In this document: piece after piece, positions 56,828-64,000 of the stretch
Numbering within the stretch: the first letter of the stretch is position 1
How the letters are laid out: every line of letters begins with the position of its first letter
Origin: Tenacibaculum sp.
GTDB taxonomy: Bacteria; Bacteroidota; Bacteroidia; Flavobacteriales; Flavobacteriaceae
NCBI GenBank assembly: GCA_022448525.1
Contig: JAKVCX010000005.1
Coordinates: 1 to 64,000, forward strand
Direction of reading: 5' to 3'
Length of the DNA: 64,000 nucleotides
Notes under the pieces: generated by a model
Seen by the model: only the letters and a program-made list of their open reading frames with translations
Databases searched by the model: none
What the model was told of the DNA's origin: nothing
Made by a program: the position numbers and the translations under genes

Positions 56828-57874
56828 ATGAAAATCATCGCCATTATTGGGGCTAGACCACAGTTTATAAAACATTTTTCATTTGAAAAAGCGTGTGAAA
56901 ATAAGGTTGATTTAAAAACAATTCACACAGGACAGCATTATGATGAAAACATGAGTGCTGTTTTTTTTGAGCAATTAGGGATGAAAAAACCTGATTATAT
57001 GCTCAACATAGGAAGTGGAAATCATGGATTTCAAACTGCAAAAATGATGTTGGAGATAGAGGATGTTTTACAGAATGAAAAACCTGATGGTATCGTTGTG
57101 TATGGAGATACCAATTCTACTCTGGCAGGAGCATTAGTTGCGTCTAAAATTCATGTCCCAATTTTTCATATTGAGGCAGGACTTCGAAGCTTTAATAAAT
57201 CGATGCCTGAAGAAATAAACAGAGTTCTAACAGATCATGTTTCTGCTTGTTTATTTACACCTTCAGAAGTTGCAACCAGTAATCTTAAAAATGAGGGGAT
57301 TGTAAAAAATGTTTACGAGGTGGGCGATATCATGAAAGATTTAACGAATTATGCTCAAAATAGTGGATTATTAAAAGCTGTAGATATTGATAGTTTCTAT
57401 TATGTAACAATTCATAGGCCTTACAATACTGATGAGCCAAAAAGATTAGAATATGTTTTGTCAAGTTTAAACAACTTAAAAAAGAGAGTTGTTATGGCGA
57501 TTCATCCCAGAACTAGAAACTTAATGGATCGTTATAATTTGAATACACTTGATTATCAAAATATAAATTTTATTCCGCCTCAGTCATATGTCGATAATCT
57601 TTCTTATCTTGAAAAGTCCAGTGGATTAATAACTGATAGTGGAGGAATGCAAAAAGAAGCTTACTGGTTAAAGAAAAATTGTGTCACAATAAGGACTGAA
57701 ACTGAATGGGTAGAAACTTTAGAAGATGGAAATAATGTTTTAGTTTTTGAAGAATTAGAAAACTTAGAGAGTCATATTGCTAAAGAAAGAAATACTTGGA
57801 ATGCAAATTTATATGGCGATGGAAACGCTTCAAGAATAATTGTAACGAAAATTATCGAGTATTTAACTAACTAA
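56828..57874 (+). CDS. Non-hydrolysing UDP-HexNAc 2-epimerase (WecB/WbpI-like)
   Basis: 348-residue GT-B-fold epimerase. GARPQFIKHFSFEKAC, IHTGQHYDENMSAVFF, VYGDTNSTLAGALVASK, FHIEAGLRSF with MPEEINRVLTDH, and the C-terminal SGGMQKEAYWLKK give the complete family signature. Placed six bases after wbpB, it most likely acts as WbpI on UDP-GlcNAc3NAcA (giving the manno form) rather than as a plain WecB; this is an inference from context. Confidence 0.87.
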   Translation: MKIIAIIGARPQFIKHFSFEKACENKVDLKTIHTGQHYDENMSAVFFEQLGMKKPDYMLNIGSGNHGFQTAKMMLEIEDVLQNEKPDGIVVYGDTNSTLAGALVASKIHVPIFHIEAGLRSFNKSMPEEINRVLTDHVSACLFTPSEVATSNLKNEGIVKNVYEVGDIMKDLTNYAQNSGLLKAVDIDSFYYVTIHRPYNTDEPKRLEYVLSSLNNLKKRVVMAIHPRTRNLMDRYNLNTLDYQNINFIPPQSYVDNLSYLEKSSGLITDSGGMQKEAYWLKKNCVTIRTETEWVETLEDGNNVLVFEELENLESHIAKERNTWNANLYGDGNASRIIVTKIIEYLTN

Positions 57875-57968
57875 AGTTACAACGAAATTATTTTTATATA
57901 ACTAGTTTCTTTAAATGAAGAAAAAGTTAATAATTGAAGAAAAAAGTTTCCATTCTGTAATAACTTAA

Positions 57969-57976
57969 TATATTTG
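57969..57976 (+). promoter_or_regulatory. Candidate internal -7 element before the cytidylyltransferase gene
   Basis: TATATTTG is an exact -7 match 20 bases before the start at 57997, within the 122-base gap that splits the polysaccharide cluster. No TTG at a suitable distance was found. It may provide a secondary promoter. Confidence 0.35.
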
Positions 57977-57996
57977 TTCATTAAAAGAATTAGAAT

Positions 57997-58428
57997 ATGA
58001 AAGTAGGTATAACTTTTAGCGCATTTGATTTACTTCACGCGGGGCATATCAAAATGTTAGAAGAAGCCAAAAGACAGTGTGATTACTTGATTTGTGGCTT
58101 ACAAACAGATCCAACATTAGATAGACCCGAAAAAAATAGACCAGTTCAATCAGTAGTAGAAAGATACATTCAACTAAAAGGATGTAAGTATGTTGACGAG
58201 ATAGTGCCTTATGCCACTGAGCAAGATTTAGAAGACGTTCTTAGGTCTTTTCATATAGATGTTAGAATTATTGGTGATGAGTATGCTAACAAAAGATTTA
58301 CAGGAAGAGATTACTGTGAAAAGAAAGGCATAAAGTTATATTTCAATAAAAGAGAACACCGTTTTTCAAGTAGTGGATTAAGAAAAGAAGTTCACGAAAA
58401 GGAAAGTTTAAAAACAAAGGATAAATAA
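57997..58428 (+). CDS. Cytidylyltransferase-like protein (glycerol-3-phosphate type)
   Basis: 143-residue nucleotidyltransferase. GITFSAFDLLHAGHIKMLEEAK holds the HxGH catalytic motif (His14-Ala-Gly-His17), and the C-terminal RFSSSGLRKEV supplies the second nucleotide-binding motif. These mark the glycerol-3-phosphate cytidylyltransferase/TagD-like group, which makes CDP-glycerol or a related activated alcohol. In this cluster it could supply a phospho-alcohol decoration or lipid head group. It follows a 122-base gap after the 2-epimerase and is 3 bases before ugd. Confidence 0.82.
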   Translation: MKVGITFSAFDLLHAGHIKMLEEAKRQCDYLICGLQTDPTLDRPEKNRPVQSVVERYIQLKGCKYVDEIVPYATEQDLEDVLRSFHIDVRIIGDEYANKRFTGRDYCEKKGIKLYFNKREHRFSSSGLRKEVHEKESLKTKDK

Positions 58429-58431
58429 CAT

Positions 58432-59754
58432 ATGAATATAGCTGTTATTGGTACAGGTTATGTTGGACTAGTATCAGGTACATGTTTCTCAGAAATGGGA
58501 AATAGAGTTACTTGTGTAGATATTGATCAAAATAAAATAGATAAACTTCATAAAGGAATAATTCCAATTTACGAACCAGGTTTAGAGAAAATGGTTCTTA
58601 AAAATGTAGAAAAGCAAAATCTTTTTTTTACCACAAATTTAGAAGAAGCAATTAGCAACGCTGAAATTGTGTTTATCGCCGTGGGAACTCCAATGGGAGA
58701 AGATGGTTCTGCAGATTTACAGTATGTATTAGCTGTTGCTCAGGAAATTGGTCAGAAAATGAACAAAAGATTAATCATTGTTGATAAATCTACCGTTCCT
58801 GTTGGAACTGCCGATAAAGTGAAGGCAAAAGTTCAAGAAGAATTAGATAAAAGAAATTCAGATTTACAATTTGACGTGGTTTCTAATCCCGAATTTTTAA
58901 AAGAGGGAGATGCTATTAATGATTTTATGAAACCGGATAGGGTTGTAATTGGAGCAGAGTCGGAGTATGCTTTCGATAAAATGAAACAATTATACACTCC
59001 ATTTACCATGTCTAGAGACAGGTTTATAGGTATGGATATTCGTTCGGCCGAAATGACAAAGTATGCAGCCAATGCAATGTTAGCAACTAAGATTTCATTC
59101 ATGAATGAAATGGCCAATATTTGTGAGAGAGTTGGTGCAGATGTCAATAATGTTAGAATAGGAATTGGGTCAGATTCAAGAATTGGATATAGTTTTATTT
59201 ATCCTGGAGCTGGTTATGGTGGTTCTTGTTTTCCTAAAGATGTAAAAGCTCTTAAGAAAATTGCAGAAGAACATAATTATAAAGCACAATTAATCGAATC
59301 TGTTGAAGATGTGAATAATCGTCAAAAGTTTGTTATTTCTGATAAGATTATAAAAAAATACGGAGACGATTTAACAGGTAAAGTATTTGCTGTTTGGGGA
59401 TTGGCTTTTAAACCAGGTACTGATGACATGCGAGAAGCTCCAGCTATTTATGTTATAAACGAATTGGTAAAGAGAGGCGCAAAAGTTAAGGCTTACGATC
59501 CTAAAGCAATGGAGGAAGCTCAACATTTTTATTTAGAAGGAGTGGAAGGTGTAGAATACAAGGAGTCTAAGTATGAAGTATTGTCTAATTCGGATGCTTT
59601 AATATTACTGACAGAATGGAAAGAATTCCGTTCTCCTGATTTTGAGGAAATTAAAAAGCAACTAAATACACCTGTGATTTTTGACGGAAGAAATCAATAC
59701 ATCGCTTATAATTTAGAGGAACAAGGCGTTGAATATTATAGAATAGGAAAGTAA
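58432..59754 (+). CDS. ugd: UDP-glucose 6-dehydrogenase
   Basis: Makes UDP-glucuronate from UDP-glucose. 440 residues. MNIAVIGTGYVGLVSGTCFSEMG is the family N-terminus; VDKSTVPVGTADKV and NPEFLKEGDAINDFMKPDRVVIG follow. The catalytic cysteine sits in GAGYGGSCFPKDVKAL and the C-terminal domain has LAFKPGTDDMREAPAI. Distinct from the TviB-like dehydrogenase upstream, so the locus makes two different uronates. Its stop overlaps the start of the epimerase gene by one base. Confidence 0.95.
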   Translation: MNIAVIGTGYVGLVSGTCFSEMGNRVTCVDIDQNKIDKLHKGIIPIYEPGLEKMVLKNVEKQNLFFTTNLEEAISNAEIVFIAVGTPMGEDGSADLQYVLAVAQEIGQKMNKRLIIVDKSTVPVGTADKVKAKVQEELDKRNSDLQFDVVSNPEFLKEGDAINDFMKPDRVVIGAESEYAFDKMKQLYTPFTMSRDRFIGMDIRSAEMTKYAANAMLATKISFMNEMANICERVGADVNNVRIGIGSDSRIGYSFIYPGAGYGGSCFPKDVKALKKIAEEHNYKAQLIESVEDVNNRQKFVISDKIIKKYGDDLTGKVFAVWGLAFKPGTDDMREAPAIYVINELVKRGAKVKAYDPKAMEEAQHFYLEGVEGVEYKESKYEVLSNSDALILLTEWKEFRSPDFEEIKKQLNTPVIFDGRNQYIAYNLEEQGVEYYRIGK

Positions 59755-60767
59755 TGAAAATCTTAGTTACTGGGGCTGCTGGTTTTATCGGCTATCATTT
59801 GTGTGATAGATTGTTGAAAGATGAAGAATTACAGGTAGTAGGTATTGATAATATCAATGATTATTACGATGTTAATTTAAAATACTCAAGATTAGCAGAG
59901 TTAGGAATAGATAAAGATGACGCAAAACACTTCAACAAGGAAGTTGTAAGTGATTTACATAATTTTAAATTTATTCGAATTAATTTAGAAGATGGAGATG
60001 AGTTATCATCTTTGTTTGAAAAAGAACAGTTTGATATTGTTTGTAATTTAGCTGCTCAAGCGGGTGTGAGGTATAGCCTTGAAAATCCGAATGCTTATAT
60101 TCAAAGTAATATTGTAGGTTTTACAAATATTTTAGAATGTTCTAGACACAACAAAATTAAGCATTTACTCTACGCTAGTAGTTCAAGTGTATATGGAGCA
60201 AATACAAAAGTTCCATTTGAAACAACCGATAATGTCGATTATCCAGTAAGTCTTTATGCTGCAACAAAAAAGAGTAATGAATTAATGGCTCATACTTACA
60301 GCCATTTATATGATATTCCAACAACAGGTCTTAGGTTTTTTACGGTTTATGGTCCTTGGGGAAGGCCTGATATGGCTATGTTTTTATTTACAGATGCGAT
60401 AATTAAAGGAAACCCTATTAAGGTCTTTAATTATGGTAAGATGGAAAGAGACTTTACTTATATTGATGATATAGTTGAAGGTGTAAGGAGAATAATTTTG
60501 AAAGATGTAACATCTAGAGAGAAGTATAAAGTTTATAACATTGGAAATAATAACAGTGTCAAACTTACAGATTTTATAGATGAAATAGAATTGAAGCTTG
60601 AAACAAAAGCTGAAAAGAATATGATGCCAATTCAACCAGGAGATGTATACAAAACTTGGGCTAATGTTGATGATTTAATTAAAGATTATAATTACAGTCC
60701 AAATACATCAATAAGAGAGGGAGTGGGAAAGTTTGTTGATTGGTATAAAAATTATTACAAGGTATAA
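59754..60767 (+). CDS. UDP-glucuronate 4-epimerase
   Basis: Converts UDP-glucuronate to UDP-galacturonate. 337-residue extended SDR protein. GAAGFIGYHLCDRLL is the NAD site, IDNINDYYDVNLKYSRL is the characteristic UDP-GlcA epimerase loop, and NLAAQAGVRYSLENPNAYIQSNIVGF with SLYAATKKSNELMA supplies catalysis. RFFTVYGPWGRPDMAMFLFT is typical of LpsL/Cap1J enzymes. Directly coupled to ugd by a one-base TAATG overlap, which supports the assigned pathway. Confidence 0.93.
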   Translation: MKILVTGAAGFIGYHLCDRLLKDEELQVVGIDNINDYYDVNLKYSRLAELGIDKDDAKHFNKEVVSDLHNFKFIRINLEDGDELSSLFEKEQFDIVCNLAAQAGVRYSLENPNAYIQSNIVGFTNILECSRHNKIKHLLYASSSSVYGANTKVPFETTDNVDYPVSLYAATKKSNELMAHTYSHLYDIPTTGLRFFTVYGPWGRPDMAMFLFTDAIIKGNPIKVFNYGKMERDFTYIDDIVEGVRRIILKDVTSREKYKVYNIGNNNSVKLTDFIDEIELKLETKAEKNMMPIQPGDVYKTWANVDDLIKDYNYSPNTSIREGVGKFVDWYKNYYKV

Positions 60768-60772
60768 TTAAG

Positions 60773-61180
60773 ATGGAGAAAGTAGAAATATTACAATTAC
60801 CTAAAATTTTAGATGAAAGAGGAAATTTGAGTTTTCTTGAATCTAATGCGCATGTTCCATTTGAAATTAAAAGAACCTTTTGGATTTATGATGTGCCCGG
60901 AGGAGAAATTAGAGGAGGTCATGCTTTTAAAGAACAAAAGGAGTTTATTATCGTATTATCAGGAAGTCTTGATGTAATAGTTTTTGATGGAGAAAAGGAA
61001 CAAAAGTTTTCATTAAATAGATCATACTACGGTTTATATGTACCAAGTGGTATTTGGAGACACATGGAAAATTTTGCTACAAATACGTTAGCATTAGTTA
61101 TATCAAGTACAAGTTATGATGAGAATGATTACATCAGAGATAAAGATGAGTATTTAAAAATGAAGGAAAATGAAAGTTAA
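60773..61180 (+). CDS. FdtA/WxcM-like sugar 3,4-ketoisomerase domain, altered active site
   Basis: 135-residue cupin of the FdtA/QdtA group, which isomerise dTDP-4-keto-6-deoxyglucose to a 3-keto sugar. IKRTFWIYDVPGGEIRGGHAF is the signature region (residues 32-52). The conserved RGxHAH pair is reduced: His50 is present but the second histidine is Phe52. In characterised FdtA proteins both histidines are catalytic, so this copy may be inactive, act on another sugar, or be a structural partner of the second copy, whose start overlaps this gene by 11 bases. Confidence 0.85.
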   Translation: MEKVEILQLPKILDERGNLSFLESNAHVPFEIKRTFWIYDVPGGEIRGGHAFKEQKEFIIVLSGSLDVIVFDGEKEQKFSLNRSYYGLYVPSGIWRHMENFATNTLALVISSTSYDENDYIRDKDEYLKMKENES

Positions 61181-61583
61181 TATATCTGATTGTAAGTTGA
61201 TTGATTTACCACGAGTAAAGAGTAGATCCGGAAATATAACACCTGTTGAGAACAATAAAGAAATACCTTTTGATATTAAAAGGGTATTTTATTTATACGA
61301 TATACCTGGAGGTGAGAGTAGAGGGGCACATGCTCATATTGACTGTCATCAGTTTTTAATCGCAGCTTCTGGAAGTTTTGAGGTAAAACTTGATGATGGA
61401 AAAGAACAAAGAATTGTTCAATTAAATCAACCATATAAAGGACTACATATTCCACCTGGAATTTGGGCGTCAGAAATCAATTTCTCATCAGGAGCCATTT
61501 GTTTAGTTTTAGCGTCACACTTTTATGACGAGCAAGACTACCTAAGGAATTATGACGATTTCCTTAAATTTAGAGAAAAATAA
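61170..61583 (+). CDS. FdtA/WxcM-like sugar 3,4-ketoisomerase, intact active site
   Basis: 137-residue second copy of the ketoisomerase. RVFYLYDIPGGESRGAHAHIDCH keeps the whole catalytic set: Tyr43, Arg51, His54 and His56. It should form a 3-keto-6-deoxy sugar nucleotide for transamination to a 3-amino sugar such as Fuc3N or Qui3N. The required aminotransferase (FdtB-like) is not in the window and is expected downstream. Overlaps the first copy by 11 bases and the CitE-like gene by one. Confidence 0.88.
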   Translation: MKVNISDCKLIDLPRVKSRSGNITPVENNKEIPFDIKRVFYLYDIPGGESRGAHAHIDCHQFLIAASGSFEVKLDDGKEQRIVQLNQPYKGLHIPPGIWASEINFSSGAICLVLASHFYDEQDYLRNYDDFLKFREK

Positions 61584-62404
61584 TGAAGTCATATTTTTTC
61601 ATACCGGGAAATCATCCAAAATTAGAGGAAAAATTAATTTCTATAAAAGCTGATACGCTGATTATAGATTTAGAAGATTCTGTTGGAGAAGATGAGGTTG
61701 TGAATGTTCTTGAGAAAATTGAAACAATAGAGAATAAAGCTATTTTCGTTAGGCCAAGGATATTCAAAGAAGATGTTTTTTTAGAACAGACTTTGAAAGA
61801 TTTATTGAAGTTTGGCTTTAGGAATTTTGTTATTCCAAAATTTGAAACAATTGATGATTTACGTAAAGTTGAAAATACTTTAAGTGATTTATCAATAACA
61901 GATGAAAAGATAATTTTACTTATAGAAAATCCAAAAGCGTATCATTTTTTAAAAGAATTAATACTTCAAACAAAATTAAATCTGGTAGGTTTAGCTTTTG
62001 GTAGTCAGGATTATTGTAATGAAACTGGGTTAAAGCATGAATTAGATTTATTAACCGTACCAAGATTTAATATTTCTAGTATGGCAAAAGCTTTTAATCT
62101 AACTGCTATTGATATTGCCTGTATGGACGTTAAGAATGATGAAGTTTTTCTTAAGGAGTTGGAATTAGCAAGTGATATGGGATTTGAAGCTAAATTTGCA
62201 ATTCATCCACGTCAATTAAATTTAATCAAAAACCATAAAATATATTCTGATAGAGAGGTAGAAGAGGCCCAGGAAATCATTGATGAATTTGAGCGTTTAA
62301 ATCAACCATCTGTTTTTGTATACAAAGGAAAAGCAGTTGAACCACCACATATTCAGGAGTATTTAAAAATATTAAATTGGAAAACTAATTATGGAAGCGA
62401 GTAA
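61583..62404 (+). CDS. CitE-like lyase, HpcH/HpaI aldolase superfamily (copy 1)
   Basis: 273-residue TIM-barrel protein related to citrate lyase beta subunit, malyl-CoA and methylmalyl-CoA lyases. SYFFIPGNHPKLEEKL opens the fold. LIIDLEDSVGEDE, VRPRIF, LIENPKAYHF and LAFGSQDYCNETG supply the metal and CoA-binding residues, and FAIHPRQLNLI closes the site. The usual partners (citF, citrate lyase acyl carrier) are absent, so a CoA-ester aldol or thioesterase role is more likely. Embedded in a sugar operon, overlapping the genes on both sides. Confidence 0.85.
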   Translation: MKSYFFIPGNHPKLEEKLISIKADTLIIDLEDSVGEDEVVNVLEKIETIENKAIFVRPRIFKEDVFLEQTLKDLLKFGFRNFVIPKFETIDDLRKVENTLSDLSITDEKIILLIENPKAYHFLKELILQTKLNLVGLAFGSQDYCNETGLKHELDLLTVPRFNISSMAKAFNLTAIDIACMDVKNDEVFLKELELASDMGFEAKFAIHPRQLNLIKNHKIYSDREVEEAQEIIDEFERLNQPSVFVYKGKAVEPPHIQEYLKILNWKTNYGSE

Positions 62405-62849
62405 ATTAGGGAATTATTTCGAAGATTTTAAAGTAGGGGAAACTATAAATCATACACTTTCGAAAACAATTTTTGAGAGTGATAATAATTTGTTTAGTCT
62501 TCTAACAATGAATCACCATCCGATTCATACAAATAGTGATTACGCAGAGAAAAATCAACATGGAAAAGTATTAGTGGTTGGAACATTAGTATTTAGTGTT
62601 GTGGTAGGGATGACAGTTCCGGACATTAGTGGGAAAGCGGTCGCTAACTTAGAATATGAAAGTGTAAATCATCTTGGACCAGTTTTTATTAATGATACTA
62701 TTTATGCAAGTACAACTATACTTGAAAAACGAGAATCAAAGAGTAAGAATGATCGAGGAATTGTTTATGTTGAAACAGTTGCAGTGAATCAGCACGGAGA
62801 GAAAATATTAAGCTTTAGAAGAAGAGTATTAATCAAAAAGAAAATCTAA
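62391..62849 (+). CDS. MaoC-family (R)-specific hydratase/dehydratase
   Basis: 152-residue hot-dog fold protein. ESDNNLFSLLTMNHHPIHTNSDYAEK corresponds to the hydratase-2 motif, with Asn in place of the usual catalytic Asp in GDxNPxH and His in place of Asn, a variant also seen in MaoC proteins paired with CitE-like enzymes. VNHLGPVFINDTIYASTTILEKRES continues the fold. It probably hydrates or dehydrates a CoA or carrier-bound enoyl acid, feeding the two flanking CitE-like lyases. Overlaps the first by 14 bases and the second by one. Confidence 0.86.
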   Translation: MEASKLGNYFEDFKVGETINHTLSKTIFESDNNLFSLLTMNHHPIHTNSDYAEKNQHGKVLVVGTLVFSVVVGMTVPDISGKAVANLEYESVNHLGPVFINDTIYASTTILEKRESKSKNDRGIVYVETVAVNQHGEKILSFRRRVLIKKKI

Positions 62850-63745
62850 TGAGCGATATATTATTACGTAGTTTAATGTTCGTGCCAGGACATAATGAAA
62901 AATTACTGGAAAGTGCATCAAGGTCAGATGCAGATGTATTATTATTAGATATTGAAGATTCTGTTCAGCCAGTTTCAAATAAACAAATTGCAAGGGATAG
63001 AATCGTTGAAAGAATTAACAAAGGAGCCTTTAAAAACCATATGGTTTTTCCTAGGATTAATGATAGGGAAAGTGGACAACTGCTTAAAGATTTAATGCAA
63101 CTTTCAATTGAAGGAGTGGACGGTTTTATGTATCCGAAATCTTATACTGGAGAAGATGTTTACTTTATTGATAAGTTATTGGATACCATCGAGTACGAAA
63201 AAGGGTTTCCAAAAGGTAAGTTTAAACTTATTCCTTTAATAGAAACTTCAGCCGCAGTATTGAATGCTCAGGATATTTGTAAAGCATCTGATAGAGTGGT
63301 TGCTATTGCATACGGAAGTGAGGATTTTATTAGTGATTTAGAAGGTATACATGATAGAGAACACCAAAGTTTATTTACTCCACGAGCAATAATTGCAATG
63401 GCAGCAAGAGCTAATAACGTAATCCCTATTGATACAGTACATATTAATGTGCACGACATGGAAGATTTAGAATATAACTTAAAACTTTCTAAAAACTTAG
63501 GTTTTGAAGGGATGTTAGTTCTTAATCCGAAAGAGTTACCATTAGTACATAGCTATTTTTCTCCTTCAAAAAGAGAAACGGAAAATGCTGAAGAAATGCT
63601 TAGGTTATATGAACAGGCTAAAACAGATGGAAAAGGGGTGGCTTTAATGAATGGAAAATTCATTGGTCCTCCAATGGTATTAGCAGCAAAAAAGGTAATA
63701 AACAGATCTAACTTAATAAAACAAAAGAATAAGAATAATGAATAA
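62849..63745 (+). CDS. CitE-like lyase, HpcH/HpaI aldolase superfamily (copy 2)
   Basis: 298-residue relative of the gene at 61583 but clearly diverged. LMFVPGHNEKLLESA, VLLLDIEDSVQPVSNK, MVFPRINDRES, LIPLIETSAAVLNAQDI and AIAYGSEDFISDLEG match malyl/methylmalyl-CoA lyases more closely than the first copy, and FEGMLVLNPKELPLVHSYFSPS ends the barrel (the usual IHP is replaced by LNP). A C-terminal helical tail GVALMNGKFIGPPMV resembles the lid region. The following acyltransferase gene overlaps by 8 bases. Confidence 0.87.
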   Translation: MSDILLRSLMFVPGHNEKLLESASRSDADVLLLDIEDSVQPVSNKQIARDRIVERINKGAFKNHMVFPRINDRESGQLLKDLMQLSIEGVDGFMYPKSYTGEDVYFIDKLLDTIEYEKGFPKGKFKLIPLIETSAAVLNAQDICKASDRVVAIAYGSEDFISDLEGIHDREHQSLFTPRAIIAMAARANNVIPIDTVHINVHDMEDLEYNLKLSKNLGFEGMLVLNPKELPLVHSYFSPSKRETENAEEMLRLYEQAKTDGKGVALMNGKFIGPPMVLAAKKVINRSNLIKQKNKNNE

Positions 63746-64000
63746 AAAAGTTCTTATAATAGGAGGAGAAGGTAATGGAGGAGTTGTAGCTTCTTGTATT
63801 GAAGATAATAGAAATAGATTCAATGATTACGAATGGGAAGTTGCCGGATTTATTAATGATTATGAAATAGGGAAGAAAATTAATGGATACGATGTAGTCG
63901 GTGGTACCGATGATATAGAAAAGTTCTTAAAAGAGGATTATTACTTTATGTATGCCATTCATATGATAGGTAGAAATGTAAAGAGCGAAGAAGTTTTCTT
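63738..64000 (+). CDS. NeuD/PglD-like sugar acyltransferase, N-terminal part (cut by window end)
   Basis: The first 87 residues of a protein running off the right edge. MNKKVLIIGGEGNGGVVASCIED is the glycine-rich nucleotide-like loop at the start of the NeuD/PglD N-terminal domain. EWEVAGFINDYEIGKKINGYDVVGGTDDIEKFL and YAIHMIGRNVKSEEVF match the rest of that domain. The C-terminal left-handed beta-helix that would confirm acetyl/acyltransferase activity lies beyond the window. Start overlaps the second CitE-like gene by 8 bases. It could transfer the acyl group built by the upstream enzymes. Confidence 0.75.
   Translation, partial: MNKKVLIIGGEGNGGVVASCIEDNRNRFNDYEWEVAGFINDYEIGKKINGYDVVGGTDDIEKFLKEDYYFMYAIHMIGRNVKSEEVF

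Noticed and set aside
54572..57874. Vi-antigen locus by TviB/TviC resemblance
   Set aside because: The WbpB-type dehydrogenase and the 2-epimerase point to a diacetamido-uronate or related path; no Vi polymerase or exporter genes are visible.

Overview
The window is a chromosomal stretch of a marine-type Bacteroidota, most likely family Flavobacteriaceae. Evidence: low G+C throughout; promoters of the Bacteroidota form (TTG, 17-23 bases, TAnnTTTG) and few Shine-Dalgarno sites; two proteins with type IX secretion (T9SS) C-terminal sorting domains; many short-lipobox lipoproteins and beta-barrels; and a 5S rRNA tail at the left edge. No phage, complete insertion sequence or CRISPR array was seen.

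Layout. 1-78: 3' end of a 5S rRNA gene and its terminator. 252-7385: glycogen operon glgA-glgC-glgB plus a GH31 alpha-glucosidase. 7446-10724: pta-ackA (acetyl-CoA to acetate and ATP), with its own promoter and a terminator. 10792-14105: divergent katG (a predicted lipoprotein catalase-peroxidase) and an OxyR-type peroxide sensor. 14136-16265: class V aminotransferase and a divergent TruA-family pseudouridine synthase. 16295-26480: mostly minus-strand accessory genes: a T9SS beta-propeller, a hydrolase/ECF-sigma/membrane-protein operon, esterases, GNAT, mogA, a GH53 galactanase, a crotonase with a SnoaL-like partner, and an AraC regulator. 26567-26652: a small terminal-inverted-repeat element. 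26696-41559: envelope and secreted proteins, including large Asp-box propellers, a monohaem cytochrome-like lipoprotein, beta-barrels, glycosyltransferases and a previously intact gene now split by two in-frame stops (27637-28212). 41669-48429: barrel, serine hydrolase, acyl-CoA dehydrogenase, anmK, amino-acid dehydrogenase. 48444-53197: nhaB, then exbB-exbD-tonB-folC. 53268-53477: two identical tRNA-Val genes. 53579-64000 (runs off the edge): a tightly packed surface-polysaccharide operon.

How they work together. The left end stores and remobilises glucose as glycogen and vents carbon as acetate. The middle is an envelope-facing set (T9SS cargo, TonB energising system, barrels, lipoproteins) plus peroxide defence. 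The right end makes nucleotide sugars: UDP-GlcNAc 4-epimerase, UDP-HexNAc 6-dehydrogenase, the WbpB 3-dehydrogenase and WbpI-like 2-epimerase of the diacetamido-uronate pathway, UDP-glucose dehydrogenase and UDP-glucuronate 4-epimerase. It then switches to an unusual block: two FdtA-like ketoisomerases (one lacking a conserved histidine), two CitE-like lyases around a MaoC-type dehydratase, and a NeuD/PglD-like acyltransferase start. I read that block as a candidate pathway for making and attaching a non-standard acyl group to an amino sugar; this is the most interesting hypothesis in the window.

The only stretch over 300 bases without an intact gene is 27434-28008. It holds the downstream two thirds of the broken gene and about 200 bases of upstream region for the 26696-27433 barrel gene.
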